Assembly: GCA_902806575.1 (NCBI GenBank)
Contig: CADCXD010000004.1
Coordinates: 4,216,001 to 4,280,000 of the forward strand
Reading direction: 5' to 3'
Length of the DNA stretch: 64,000 nucleotides
DNA from: Jackrogersella multiformis
Taxonomy: Eukaryota > Ascomycota > Sordariomycetes > Xylariales > Hypoxylaceae
The notes under the pieces were generated by a model. The model saw nothing but the letters and a program-made list of their open reading frames with translations. It ran no database searches and was not told the DNA's origin. Every line of letters begins with the position of its first letter. Positions within the stretch are counted from its first letter, which is position 1. Shown piece after piece: positions 1 through 12,499 of this stretch. The translations under genes were made by a program, and so were the position numbers.

Positions 1-1591
1 GCAGTGCCTCTCTCTTCTCATGTTTGGATTTGCCCTGCTGTGGATGATTCATGTAAGGTCTAGCTTGAGTAGGTGTTGCAGCGCCTCGACTACGGTTGGG
101 CATCGTTTGTCTAGAAACATCGTCGGCGACCGCTATCTGTCCTTCAAGTCGTTCAATCTTCTGCAAAGGTGAATTCCTATCAATGACATTGCCGAGAGAT
201 TGGATATGAGTTGATAGTCTAGCGCCTCCACCATAGTGGCTTAGAGTCGTAGGACCATCCCGGCTCTCCTGGTTCATGTTCTTCGTCGGCGTCGGGGAAC
301 GATCGACATGGCTGCCGTCCAATCCTGCCACGCCATACGAGGGTTGCAAGCTTCCCTGATCTTGTGGATTTTTAGGGCCGTATATGCTGACAAAAGAACT
401 CTCGCTGAGCACGCTGATGCTGGGACTGGCGATACGGTTAATCTCGCTAGGTGCAACACTCGACTCAGATACCTTGCGCAAGTGCATGACACTCGTTCTA
501 CCTCTCAAGACGGCATTTCGAAGATTCTCGGTCTGTTGGCTATACTCCGAAAGGAAGCTAGGCATGCGCCCGAGACCTCCGCCACCTTTGGTTAGAAATG
601 GGACGTCCAGATTCGTGAGGTTCGTTGGGTTCGGAATAGTAGCGGTTGCGGATTCGGGGGGGTTCGGCTGCTTGTCCGGGAGTGACTGACGATATGCTCC
701 GTCCGTCTCGGCCTGCCTGGCCATGTTGTTTTCTAGGACCAACTCGTCAACTCTCACCTCCAACCTCGCAATCTCTCTTACGGCTTCCGCGAAAGCGTTC
801 TCCATTTCTATCAGCTCGGCCAGTATATTCCTGCGTTGGGAATCGATCTTCTCCAGAGTCGTCTCCATCTTGCTATACTGAGTCTCCATTCTGTTACATC
901 GGGTCTTCATCTCACCGTTTTGTGACTCAAGCTCCTCAACTCTCTCCTCTAAAGCGGCCTGTTTTTCTCGCCTATGATGCACCTCTAGTTTTAGATCGAA
1001 ATTCTGCTTGTGTAGCGTAGACAACGTCTTCGCGTCCAGGTCAGCTGGGTTTAATTTGACAGGCGAACGCGGATTATCATGGACATTCCCTACCTGTTCC
1101 ATCTGTCTAGCTCCCATGCCAGTGTCCTTGGCGAGTTCATCGCTGCTATCCTGCCACGGCCGTCGTCCCATAGCGGTAGCACTTCTAACGGGCGAGTTCT
1201 GTACATTCCTATCTCGGAGATCACCAGTGGAGGCACTCAAATCGACGCCTTGTTGTTTAGCCACCTGAATCTCCTTTCTTGCTTGCTGTAATCTTTCTTG
1301 CAGCAAGGCCGAGCCTGATGTTGCCGATATTCTTAGCTCATCACTGGGCTCCCTTGATAACCGCGACATAGGTTGGGTGCCCTCTCCTAAACCTCTGCTG
1401 CCGCAATTGCTATGGTGATATTTATGCATCGGATGTGAGCCCGCGAGGGTACTCTCTCGTAGGTGGGAAGAGGAGCTGGTTGCGCTCTTGGGCGTCATCT
1501 GGGTGTTCGACGTGCTAGCCGTGCTAGCCCGTGAAGGAGCCCGAGGATACGAGCGCTCGCGCGACTCCTTGGGTAATCCGCTACCATCCAT
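1..1591 (-). CDS. Centrosomin N-terminal motif (CM1-like) coiled-coil protein, partial
   Basis: An uninterrupted frame of 530 codons reads from ATG at 1591 to the window edge, so the C-terminus is missing. The first ~185 residues are Ser/Thr/Arg-rich and look disordered. Residues ~190-225 read STLHKQNFDLKLEVHHRRE, then a heptad-like Glu/Arg/Leu stretch to ~290. This matches the Cnn_1N/CM1 signature (KxNFxLKLxIxxLEE) of proteins that recruit or activate gamma-tubulin complexes at spindle pole bodies and microtubule-organising centres, such as the Mto1/ApsB, Pcp1 and centrosomin families. A low-complexity tail follows, with a GGGARLSTHIQSLG segment near residue 475. The ATG is the first in frame, and TCATCATC precedes it. 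Role in microtubule nucleation is inferred from the motif; which fungal paralogue this is cannot be told from the N-terminus alone. Confidence 0.82.
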   Translation of the reverse strand, partial: MDGSGLPKESRERSYPRAPSRASTASTSNTQMTPKSATSSSSHLRESTLAGSHPMHKYHHSNCGSRGLGEGTQPMSRLSREPSDELRISATSGSALLQERLQQARKEIQVAKQQGVDLSASTGDLRDRNVQNSPVRSATAMGRRPWQDSSDELAKDTGMGARQMEQVGNVHDNPRSPVKLNPADLDAKTLSTLHKQNFDLKLEVHHRREKQAALEERVEELESQNGEMKTRCNRMETQYSKMETTLEKIDSQRRNILAELIEMENAFAEAVREIARLEVRVDELVLENNMARQAETDGAYRQSLPDKQPNPPESATATIPNPTNLTNLDVPFLTKGGGGLGRMPSFLSEYSQQTENLRNAVLRGRTSVMHLRKVSESSVAPSEINRIASPSISVLSESSFVSIYGPKNPQDQGSLQPSYGVAGLDGSHVDRSPTPTKNMNQESRDGPTTLSHYGGGARLSTHIQSLGNVIDRNSPLQKIERLEGQIAVADDVSRQTMPNRSRGAATPTQARPYMNHPQQGKSKHEKREAL

Positions 1592-2164
1592 GATGATGAT
1601 ATGTGATACTGAAGGATCTCGATGTGTTCTCCGTCAAGAATAATCAGGCGCGAAAAGAAGGTGGAAGGACTTTGGCCCTACCGGTTAGAACTAGCTCCTC
1701 GTTCAACTTAGCCTGTGAAGTGAAAACGAAAGCGAATCTAAAGATAATAGGAATGCTGGCGGATCTTAGGTTGCGGAGGCATGGGTACCAAGTGGTCAAA
1801 CAGGCGACGGGTTAGGGTTCGAAGTTGAATGTAGATCCAGAATTTGTGTGTGGAGTTTTTCGAGCAATCGAAGATTTCGAGATCGAGAAGGGGAGAGAGA
1901 GAATGGAGACAATCGTGGCGCTCAAAGGCCTAGAGTGGGAGGCGTCATCGGCGTTGGGAGTGACCCGACGGCTTGAGCGTCTTAACACAGCGACTTATGA
2001 CCGGGGCCGCTACGACGGTCTTGTTGTTGGCTAACCTAGGTAATCAGCGACTCGATTCGCTAACAGGCAAGGTCGTTCGCAAAGCTGTTCGCAATGCCGT
2101 AGCTGATAGATCTAACAAGTTACCGATGCTTTAGAACTCTCCAAGTCATGCGGTGATAGGTATT

Positions 2165-2210
2165 GGTGTTGTTGTTGTTGTTATTGTTGTAGTTGTTGTA
2201 GTTGTTTGTT
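2165..2210. repeat. GTT trinucleotide microsatellite
   Basis: An imperfect (GTT)n tract with TAGTTG interruptions lies about 580 bp upstream of the minus-strand gene start. It is a simple-sequence repeat with no coding frame around it. Confidence 0.85.
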
Positions 2211-3823
2211 TTACTAGAACACGACCTGTACCCTGAGAGCTCTTCTAGGGATACTAGAAGCTACCCAGACTCGAGATTAGAGATTAGAGTCTATGATTCA
2301 GCGACCCTCTGAAGTCTACAGGTAGTGTTTGAAATGGATTAGAAGTGGGAAATATGGACTTGTTCCAGTTCCACTAGGAGATGTGGAAAGATCTGTGTTT
2401 GTGTCTCAGTAAGACCTGCTAGTACTAGGTAGTGATCTGCTCATTACAGGAATCAAAAAGGGAAAGAATCGAACAAAGTTTGAAGATTAGAAGGTAACAG
2501 CAGCACTGTACGGAACAGTACAGAATCGGAACCGAGAAAGTGATAATACGGATTTGATGGTAGCCCAGGCGATGAGATCCGCAATGGGTGATCGTCAGGG
2601 TATTCGAAATCGAGAAAGATAATATAATACGCTACTAGTCTCTTGCCCAGGCAGCTCGGCCGATTATACGATTATACGATTATAGGACAGGATGACAAGG
2701 TTCGATCAAAGGAGTGTGCCGGTGAGTTCACGACGACGATGAAGATGGCAGGATAGGATCGTGGGAATTAGGACAGGGAAAGTAAAGCAAAGGTCAATTC
2801 GCTACTACCTACATAGTAGTATAGGTACCTGACTACATACCCAAGTAACCTAAGTATATTACCTCCAGTATTACCTACCTAGGTATTACCTAGACCTAAC
2901 TGGGTACACTAGACTACCTAGGTAGTAGTTCTTTCCCATATCAATGCAGGTGCTTGTTCATCTCCCTGTATTTTCTCTGTTCTTTCTTAAGAGTCAAGGC
3001 TCTTTCTCAAGGAATGCTGAGTGCCGCGTTATGAGCGGGTCTCATGTTTATTCTAAGGCCCCTGTTTGGTCCCTTCACATCGGGTTTTAACAACTAATGT
3101 GTCTACTACCTTAAGTAGGTACCTTGGATGTATGTACGTACCTAGTAAGGGGGACCTGCATGACAGGGTATATTAATGAGGAACTAGGTAGAAGCCCGCA
3201 AGGTCCTGCCAGGAACAAGGAATTCCGTATGCAGCTCACATGTACGTACATACACTATGGATGTACGTATTTCTCTTAGGGTCGCTTCTAAGACTTGCCA
3301 TACCTACCTGGGTACCTCCTGATATAATCAAAGAATGTATGTATGATATATTAGGAATAAACTCTTATTAATAACCTTGGAAACTTTCAAGTAATTACTA
3401 TATAATAATATAAGTACGGAATTTATGTGTTTTAATTTTTACTAGTAATATGTAAGACTTTATTACCGAGATGAGCTTTTAACGTTGCTAATTATGTTAA
3501 TGTCAAACACCCTTATGTGAGATATCAGAAACAGAACACACTTTTCGAGATTACCTAGCTGAGTGGTATTCAAAGCTTGGCTGAACCTATTAAGTTGTAA
3601 GGAAGCTATATGCGAATGTGATTTGCTGCCCTGGAATTCCTATTCTTCTTCTTACCTGAGGTACTTATTGGTATTATGTGATTGTGATACGGCAAAAGAA
3701 AAAGAGAGAATAAGAAAACCTGCCTATGTACCTTAGGTACTTAAGCTGCTAAGTAATAGGTACCTAGGTAGGTAATTAATTCATTCCACGCGAGAGTACC
3801 AGTACCTACCTAACCTACTCCTG

Positions 3824-3837
3824 CCTACCTAGGTAGG
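3824..3837. repeat. CCTACCTAGGTAGG perfect palindrome (representative copy)
   Basis: A 14-nt perfect palindrome made of (CCTA) and (TAGG) units meeting at CCTAGG. It represents a motif repeated through the intergenic DNA of this window; a second copy of the TACCTAGGTA core is at 3761-3770. Confidence 0.9.
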
Positions 3838-5702
3838 TACACTAGTCAGCTCCATAGCTCTATTTAGTGTAGTAATAGCAAAGCTCTGTCCCATTTTCGG
3901 TTGAAGCTCGCTTGAGCCGGAACGAGCTGAACCTGGCATCCACGATGATGGGAAATACTACGATTGGTTGGAGCGGGTATTTCTACAGGGGTATTTTAAA
4001 GTGATCGTTTCTTGACAGTTGCAGTGCTACAGGGGACTTTTAGATAGTATTTCTTTCCTACCCTCATCCATGTTGTGATACTCGACGCCATTGGATCACC
4101 AACGGTCTAAGATCAGCGCCAACTGCTTAGCGTCTATGAAATGGCAGGTATTAGCCTGTGAATAAGGTAGGGTTAATACATACAGTTTAGCAAGTACCTA
4201 CCTGGCAGCCTGGTAGGCGGTACCTAAGTAGTATGTAAAGTCGCTAACATAGCAGCATAGGTACTTACCTAGGTACCTAGGTAGTAAGAGGCTTTTCGTT
4301 ATCTCGTAATGTTCTTCAGAAGGTCTTCTCCTAAGAAGATCTTACATGCTGGAAACAGGATAAGGTCAAAAAATGGTTCATTCTGCTTCCCCGCGATGGC
4401 ACGGGCGGAACTAGGTTTTATAATTGATTGTACTATGAGGTAGGTAAAATGAATCCATGATTCCGTCACTACTACAGTTGTATGTAGGGTCGCAAATAAC
4501 CCAACGTAGTGATATTCTAACACGCGGGATAGCCCGAATAGCCTCGGACAAGGATTGCGAAATACCAGTCAATGAAGTTCATCGGATTTGGTCTTAATAA
4601 AGTTAAACTCTACGGTATCTACCTACACTAGGTAAATAAGACTATCTCGCATCTTGATAGATACCCAGCACATGTTTATCAGTTACCTACCTCCTGGTAG
4701 GGGTAAGTAACTCCTCGTGTCTGATAGAGTAAAAATCCTACATCCTATACGATGTAGTGTTGTGCTACACCTATAGCACGACAGACAACTAGGCCCATTC
4801 ACCTCTATGTGTGTATCATGCGAGCTCGATCGGTTGAGTTCGGCTTGTAAAGGGGTTCTCTAACATCACGACTTATATGCCTACCTACCTAGGTACCTAT
4901 TGGATCAAGAACCACCTAGAGTCGCATATAGGCGCCATTCTTTCTATCTTTGGCTACGAGCATAACCGCCACAGCCGGGCTGAATGTTAGAGCAGCTATT
5001 CTAATATCTGCAAAAGCGACGTGGCAGCTTGTCTGTCGCTTCCCGGATATTCATTCAACTTGCTGGTGGTGTATGTAGGATCACGAGATCCTGCCATGGA
5101 GAATACGGCGGCATAGCAGGTACATAGCAGGTAGGTAGGTAGGCAGGAATTAATATTCGAAATGCCAACAGTAAATATATCATGCGTAAACCAACTCAAT
5201 ATGATATATTTCTGATTTAAACCCTATCTATACGAACAAGTACTCTTATTAAATGCCCTCAGCTAGGTCTAGAAGCCAGGACGGTTGTTTAGACAACGCC
5301 AACGCACCGTGATCACTGGAGATAGCGAATTGCCGACCTAGGTGGGTAGTCATATACAGGAAAAGATGGATCGTCCTTCCTGGTTGCTTACTATCATTGC
5401 CCGTGTTCATTGGTACATATCCCTGGGCTCGGGCTCGTTCGTTAGAAGACACCTCGGCCGTGTATATACCACGTAGAATATATACCCGTGGCTTGATGAG
5501 GTTATGGTAACCAACCTGGATAGCATGGCACTCGAATTAGGGGTTAGTAAAATGACAGCTGCAACGCAAATAATAGTTATCTCATAGTTCACGAAACAAA
5601 TAGTTGGAGGACTGATGACTTTAGGAATGTTTGAGACGAATGCGACCAATCCTACCTGCCTAGGTACGTTAACGCCGTTTGCTACGCTGGTACTCCGGTA
5701 CC

Positions 5703-7274
5703 TCAAAGCTCCTCCTTGAAGAACTTCTCTTCGCTGCCTGTTGCCTTGCCGTCATCGTCGTCATCATCGGATTTTTCGTCCTCGTCCGTATCGACCACTC
5801 CACGAATCTCCCGGGGTTCGCCAGGCATCTCTACAACCTCCAGTTTCCAGCCCCTGTCTCCCGCCAATTTTTGCAGTTCTTTCTTCAGCTCCTCAATCAT
5901 CTCCGGACTGAGGTCTAGCTTCGCCATCTCCTCGGCGGTGAGTATGTCGACCTTGCTACCTTCGTCTTTACCGCCCCCCCTGGCTACCACCTCGATTAGG
6001 GGAGCTATGTTCGGGCTGCGGAAATTTCGTGGCGGTGCTAATTTATGTGCTTCTTTTCCGTCTTCGCCGTGACCAAGCATTCGTCTCCCTCCAACTACGA
6101 CCCCGCCGACGGTGATGGGAGCTTTTGCCTCCCCTCTCATCTGACCAACCATAGCGGCCTGCGCCTCCAGCGTCTTCTGCGCATGCCAACCGGCCTGTTC
6201 CGCCTCTGACACGATAGCGCGACAGCTGATTACATTTGCCCTCTCTTCCTTTGGCGGCTGGAAGGCAACGTCTACACACAACCGGGGGGTGTTGACCACC
6301 ATGAGGTAGGCACAGGTGGTTACCTCTTTGATCCAGCCAATGCGGTCTTGAGTGCTACCTGGGCTACAGTGGTATTGTATTTCGATAGTCCGTTCCCGAC
6401 CGGTAAGGTCACAGAGAGTACCATCGCCCATTTTCTGAACCAAGTATCGCTGGTCGCCCTTGATCTGGAGCTCTGTGTTCGGGGGCGTTTTCGTAGCTGC
6501 CTGTCCCTTGTCGCTGGGTGGGTTGGATTGGCCACGGCGCGAAGAGCGCGGAGCAGAATGCGGATCCGAGACCCTCCCCAGAACATACTCCGCGGTATTA
6601 ATATCCCTCACAGGCGGACCACTCTTTACGCTAGCAGGAAGGGCGTGGAATTGCACGACGTCGCGGCCGTAGCAAAAGCTGTAACTCCACCAACCGGACA
6701 TATAGTAGAGACAGATGCCATCAAGACCGTTGATGAGGTCCCAGCCATGGGCGGAAGCCCTTGCTAGTTCGCGAGCCTCTTCAGCCTTGGCCAACTCGGT
6801 GGCCGTCTTATTCGGCGCAGGGGGGGGTTCGATGACTGGTATGGCGCATAAGTAACGATTCGGGGACATGGCCATTATTTCGTAAGATTCGGCGATTTTA
6901 CGGTCACCACTGGCGGTGCCGTCGGGGTCATAAGCATCCTTAGCATCTCGCACGTTGGACGCAAGGTCGGTCTGGCCGAGAAAATCGGCATCGTAGTCAG
7001 TACGATGAGAAGGGTTACTTCCTTTTACTAAAGCTTGCGCGTCGGTTTCTGATATATAAGACTCCGAGAAGGTTACCTCGAACTAGTTGGGGATCATCTA
7101 TGAGTATAGGTAAAAGCAAAGAATAGATATATACCTAGGCATATATACCTATGTATATAATATACATACCTGGGGATACGCCAAAAGGTCATGATGAATG
7201 CTGAACCCTGGCTGGCGAGCTTGACTCGGTCGCAGCAGGGCGCTCAAAAGAAGAAAAGCTCGGTAACGGCACAT
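5703..7274 (-). CDS. yos9: Protein OS-9 homolog (Yos9), ERAD lectin
   Basis: Yos9/OS-9 recognises trimmed mannose glycans on misfolded glycoproteins in the ER lumen and delivers them to the Hrd1 ubiquitin-ligase complex. Two exons: 7170-7274 and 5703-7082, with an 87-nt phase-0 intron (GTATGT...CAACTAG), giving 494 residues. Exon 1 encodes a signal peptide (MCRYRAFLLLSALL) and the family segment HHDLLAYPQ, continuing as FEVTFSESYISE. The MRH domain spans about residues 155-300. It has GWWSYSFCYG, a Gln about 12 residues later, CDLTGRER and YLMVVNTPRLC, so the Trp pair and the Gln/Arg/Glu/Tyr mannose-contact residues appear present. The tail is acidic and ends KEEL, which fits the ER-retrieval pattern [KH][DE]EL. 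ATG at 7274 is chosen because it opens the signal peptide. Confidence 0.93.
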
Positions 7275-7547
7275 GATGCCGCGATGTGATGAGATATCTC
7301 ACATGGAAACGGAAGAGTATATGGCGCATATGGGTGTTGTGATGATAACTTGTAGTACCCTTTGGCAGGTGGTAGTATGGATGTTGTGAAAGCTAAGAAT
7401 GGCGAAGGCGAAGCTATACCTTTAGTGTAGTGTAGTAGGTAAGCAGGTATGCGATAAGGACAAGATGGCCAAAAGGTGGCATTATCGGCATGGCGGCATT
7501 ATTAGAAATACCCGATATTTTGCCGGAAATCAATATATCGGTAAGTA

Positions 7548-7858
7548 CTTAAGTATTAATATTAATTATATATAAAGTTTATTTTATATTTTAACGAATA
7601 TTACGTTTTAATTAATTAATTAATTAAAATTAATTTTTTATTTTATTTAAAATAATTATTTTATATAAAATTATATATTTTATTAATATATATTTTTAAC
7701 GTTATATTATATATATATAAATATATATATACGTATATAAAAAAATTTAAAAATTATATATTAATTTTTAATTAATTATTATTTATTTCGTTAATTAAAA
7801 CGTAATATTCGTTAAAATATAAAATAAATTTTATATATAATTAATATTAATATTTAAA
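7548..7858. repeat. 68-bp-arm inverted repeat inside the AT block
   Basis: Left arm 7548-7615 and right arm 7791-7858 are reverse complements over 68 bp with three mismatches, each a C/T or G/A transition. The spacer is 175 bp of AT-rich sequence. The arms share the internal string TTTTAACGAATATTACGTT. Such long arms could form a cruciform or hairpin and may be the terminal or subterminal repeats of a MITE-like element. Confidence 0.85.
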
Positions 7859-8215
7859 TATTATTTATTATTTATTATTTTATTTAATAATTATTTAATA
7901 ATTTTTAATAATTTAAATAAATATAACGAATAAATAATATAAAAATATATTATTTTTATTTATAAATTATATAAATAATTATTTAAATTTTAAAAAATTT
8001 ATTTTTAAAATTTATTAATTATATTTATAAATATTTAATTTATTTATTTTTTTCGTTTTTATTATTTTTATTATTTTATAATATTACGTTATTCGCGACT
8101 TTTATTTAAAGTAATATATTAATTAAATAATTATTAAATTAAGTAAATTTCTTTTCTTAAAACGTTTTTAATAAACCTTATCCGAATAATTATTACTACG
8201 ACGATTATTACTACG
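7548..8215. mobile_element. Small AT-rich, RIP-like repeat relic
   Basis: About 670 bp of almost pure A+T with sharp edges. Residual C and G are mostly in CG dinucleotides, and CpA and TpG are nearly absent, which is the RIP pattern. Short inverted matches CGGTAAGT (7539-7546) and ACTTACCG (8275-8282) lie just outside the block and could be terminal repeats of a small DNA transposon, but 8 bp is weak. The right flank (8216-8340) turns GC-rich, with a repeated GGCTCGTCC unit. No coding frame can be read. Family unknown. Confidence 0.7.
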
Positions 8216-11200
8216 CCGAAAACCTCGTCGGTTTATATTAGATCGGTATCGTGCTTCGGGACTGGTAGCCTTACACTTACCGGCTCGTCCGGCTCGTCCG
8301 GCTTGTTCGCGGAGAACTGCCGGTAATAGTTTCGATCGACAATCTATTCATGATAGGTAGCCCCGAACTATTTAAGGTGGCGTGTTACCTTTTTCTTTTT
8401 GATGCTTACCTAGGTATACATAATAGGAAGGGTGGTATTCAGTGTTCTCCCTTCTCTCTACTATCTACGAGCAGTAAGTACGGAGCCTTGGTGGCTCGTG
8501 AGTCGTGGCTTTCCCAGGGCTGTAAGCACCGCCGGCGCCTATTCCTAACTATTGGTTACCTAGCGTCGACTCGTCAGAGATGTCACACCACATGTTAGAG
8601 ATAGGTAGATCCAGGAATACAGGCAAATAAACAGCACCGGAAGCACCATCCAATCTCCCGCGTTAATACAACTAAGCACGTTCTCGTCTTACTTACTTCA
8701 ATCTAACAACAATACAAACCTACATCCGTACCTATCAGGCTGTTAGGTAGGCAAGGTACTGGCACTGGCTAGTACATATCATAGTATTCGACAATGTTCG
8801 CTTGCTTATCCGCGGAATGACGATAACCTGAAGTTCGGAACACGTTTCTGCTGCCGCGGCTGTCGCATCCATACCGTAATATCGGTTCGAGCGGTAACGG
8901 TCCTGTCATTGCGACAGCAGCTTATATCTATCATATTAATCTTGGATGAACCCCGGAAATCAGACACGAACGCATGTTAACTTACCTACCTGGTATGCAA
9001 AGTAATTTCTAAAGTTGTTTCGGTGACGTGATGCCTAAGAAATTGGGACTTTAGGACTTAGGACTTGGGACTTGTCAGCTTATATCCTGCGACGCTGAAT
9101 ATGACTTATCAACCTCAGCCGACAAAAATAGCTATCTGAAATCACGATTTGCACTGCATCAGTTTAGGGATGAAGTTTTTCTTTCCCCTTCTGCCCCTGT
9201 TTCTCTTAGATAGCTGCTTCACTACAGCGTATGGTTCTGGAATCCTAGAATTTATCATACCGGAATAGGAGGAAAATCAATCTCCACGTCACCATCCTTG
9301 TCCTTCTTTATGATTGTGGCTTGGATTGGGTTCGAACGTGGCAGCGTGGCAGCATGGCAGCATCTAAGACAGCCTAGGCCTACGAGAATTCACCGACGTC
9401 CATTTTAGCTGGCCGAGAAGTACTATCCGTTCTAACTCATTACGTATAAGCCGTCATTTTACGCGTCGGCACCCACGGCCGCGCATGCATAGATGGGCGG
9501 TCAGCCGAAAAGAAGAAAAAGGAAGAGGAGGTATGCATACCAGGTGATACAACTTCAATTCCATTGCATACTTGCACTTAGGACATCCACGAGCAGCCGC
9601 AAGTCTGGGATTGGCAGATTGGTTAGATACCTAGGTAGATAGATGGATGGATAGATCGGTGGGCATCTTAGCGGACCAAGATTCTACCGACATTGAGTCG
9701 AATGAACAAGGCCTCGTTGTGTTTTCAGTTTCAGTAGGTAGGGATGGTTGACTTGTTCAATCCTCATTACTACTAAAGTTCTAATGTAGGTATGGATGGT
9801 ACTCTGTCGCTCTGTTCTTGCTATTCTTGAGGCAACAACAGCCGTAGCCAGAGGTAGCCAGCGATGCGATAGGATATGCATTCATTACCACTACCACTAT
9901 CACCACTACTACCAGGATATAAGAAATATCATGGATGTCGTGGGCGCACGACCCACCGTCCCCAGCTCGCCAGCCAGGGATCCGGTCCGCCTAAAGAATC
10001 CTTTTCGGCCACTCAAAAAGGTCGCGGGGATGGTCGCCTCACTATTTGGACAACACATTGACTCGTTGAGACCCAATGAATGCTAGATTCGTCAAAAACA
10101 AGGCAAACATTTTAGCAGCTAGCGTACATATGTACACTAGGATATGCAAGCTATTGCATCAATGCATCTCTCCTTGGACGATGGGCACGAGGTTTCTCCC
10201 TTGCAGATCGATTCGTGGCTAGCTCTCACGCTTCTTCATCCATTTCCCTTTTCCGCCTTTTCCAACCGTCTGTGCTCGAGTGTACTATGCAATGGCGTGC
10301 TGGAGCCTGGGACTGCTGGGTAGCTGGGGAAGAGGAGGAAAACAATAGAGAGAAAGATGAGCGACCTCCAAGTGGGACTCAATAAGCAAAGATTCTAGGT
10401 AATACCTAGTGTACAAGCGAGAAAGGAACGATCTTTCTCGAGCCAGCCCACGCGCGCGCACGACCGACTCGATGAGCAGCAGATCCTATCGCCATGCAAG
10501 ATACAACATGCCTACCTCTTAGCCTACCGCCTCTGGTACCTACCTAGGTAGGTATGATGTATGTATTAGCCCCTTTTTTATTTATTTATTTCTATCCCTC
10601 CCCTCTCCTCTACGTACATATGCAACCCCACGTTCTGGATGACAACGAACAGAGAACAGACTAAGGAAACGTGCATAACAAGCATACGTGCGTGGCTTCA
10701 CATTGAAAACGAGAAATATTCGGAAGGGCAACGAAATATTCGGGAAACTAATGCCTTCGATTTATAAATTATCGCAGATTATTGCAACAGCCTAAGCTAA
10801 CACTACCTAGGCAGCTAGCTATGTATACCGTCTCTCAGAGGACTGTGTGATATGGGATACCCATAGGATATGGAACATGGGATATGGGATATGGGATTTA
10901 CACTTCTCCCATCTCTTTACTATTACACTATCGTATCTCATGTCCAGACATGTCCACCTAGGCGGCAGGGCGACTAGATATGTACATAGTAAAGATCCTC
11001 CAAGTGGATCGTCAATCCCCCATCCTCGTCCCTATCAATACCAAATTCGACAACTCGTTATTACGAAAATTGGATCTTGCACTGCCGCTACAATCTTAGC
11101 TACAGTACCTGGCTACCTAGGTATTCATCAAAACTTATTTGATAAGCAAGGCGATCTACCTACTTAGACTCCGATAATTATCATCCAGTAATTAATCACA

Positions 11201-12499
11201 TGTGTACTACTACTACTACTACCACCACCACCACCACTACTACATAGTATGTAGAGTAGGATGGTTCGGTAACATGTCACACTGCTTACAATACCCTACC
11301 TGCCTACCAGCCTACCAGCCTACCTCCCTAACCTAGGTATCTACTATCTACCTACTTACTTGCCACATACGTGTTTCTTCAACGCGAGATACCTTCCATG
11401 CAACAAACAAGCAATGTTGGGAACAGTAAACTGGTCGATCGATGAATTGGCTGACTGCGTCACTCGGGCGACCCCCTTGCAAGGACACTGACCAAAAAAC
11501 TGACCTGTAAGGTCCCATAGCGAAGGGCCCAGCACTGAGCGAGCACTGCATTTCGTTAGGTTACATCACATTAGACCGTAAGTAAGTACTTGCAGGTGTA
11601 CTAGTTAACCAGGCGTCGCCGTATTCCGCAGAGCGAGACATTCCGGAAGTCTCCCTAAGCCAAGTCCCCCCAGTCCCAAATCCCAAGTTTCTCTCTTGCA
11701 GAAGAGAACACCACACACACGTAAGAATCTGACAGGCTACGGACGGCCCATCCTACCCTCCGGAAATCACCCACACGCCCCCCCAGCGAGGCTAGCATCG
11801 TACTGACGTCCCTCTAATTCTCATAGTGCCCTGTCAAACCACACAAGTTCCTGGGACGCTAGCTTGTTTGGCATCAATTCGACGTTGCAAGGGTCTGGAG
11901 CCAAACCTGGGCCAGGTTGCGAAGGGCCAAGAGTCGATCTAAAGCCCGCGGGATTCTCGTAAATTAAAATACCTACTACCTATTACCTTACCTACATATA
12001 CATACCTAGTGGTATATACCGGTACATGCAAATTGGGCAAGCGTATCGTGGAAGAGAGCGAGGATTGTAGGACCCGCTGCCGCGCATGGTCCAAAGCCTC
12101 GTCGTGACTGACTGGTACATAATTAAACAAATATCCTTTTTGGTTTTCCAAGTCTTTGGGTATCGAAGTCTGTGTTTCGTTCTTCCCTTTTCCCCATACT
12201 TTCCCAGATCGGATTTTAGTCCGTCAATAGGTATTGTTTCTCGCCTGGCAGATCTCGTCGACGAGAGATAAACGAATATCAACCATCCTTGTTGGGCTAT
12301 CCTGTCGAGGGTCTACCCAACGAGGCTGTTAGTCTTAGTGTGCGTGCTTGTGTATGAAAGGGGGGAAAAGGATAGTGAAGCGTCGAGACAAAGCAAATCT
12401 CGCCTCGTCTAACCTACCCGTGACTTCGGCGGCGGCGGCATTAGGTACTGATCTCCCCATCATCACTGACCACTCCCGCACAAGTCGGATCTTAGCGTC
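8216..12499. other. Intergenic region, no gene recognised
   Basis: About 4.3 kb upstream of the zinc-finger gene. It contains ACCTAGGT palindromes, including a perfect 18-nt copy at 10537-10554, and a stuttering GATATGGG tract at 10850-10898. There is also an ACT/ACC microsatellite at 11203-11243. The last ~600 bp probably hold the promoter and 5' UTR of the downstream gene. No domain-bearing frame or tRNA-like fold was seen. Confidence 0.6.
10537..10554. repeat. 18-nt perfect palindrome TACCTACCTAGGTAGGTA
   Basis: This is the longest simple example I located of the (ACCT)n(AGGT)n palindrome. It sits in non-coding DNA about 2 kb from the nearest gene start. Confidence 0.9.

Larger units (their letters stand above)
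1592..5702. other. Long intergenic region, no gene recognised
   Basis: About 4.1 kb between the divergently placed centrosomin-motif gene and the Yos9 gene. It holds the presumed promoter of the former (1592-2100), a GTT microsatellite at 2165-2210, and many copies of the ACCTAGGT palindrome (clusters at 2866-2930, 3715-3842, 4195-4285, 4880-4900). Short open frames here have no recognisable domain and no coding-like composition, so I call none. Confidence 0.6.

Noticed and set aside
308..1268. Plus-strand open frames opposite the centrosomin-motif gene
   Set aside because: They are antisense shadows of a continuous 530-codon minus-strand frame with a clear coiled-coil motif.
1603..2034. Two short plus-strand frames upstream of the centrosomin-motif gene
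   Set aside because: About 70 codons each, no domain, located in what should be the promoter and leader of the minus-strand gene.
9796..10086. 96-codon plus-strand frame with His/Tyr-rich stretch
   Set aside because: The His/Tyr run comes from a CCA/CTA simple repeat; no domain and no splice partner.
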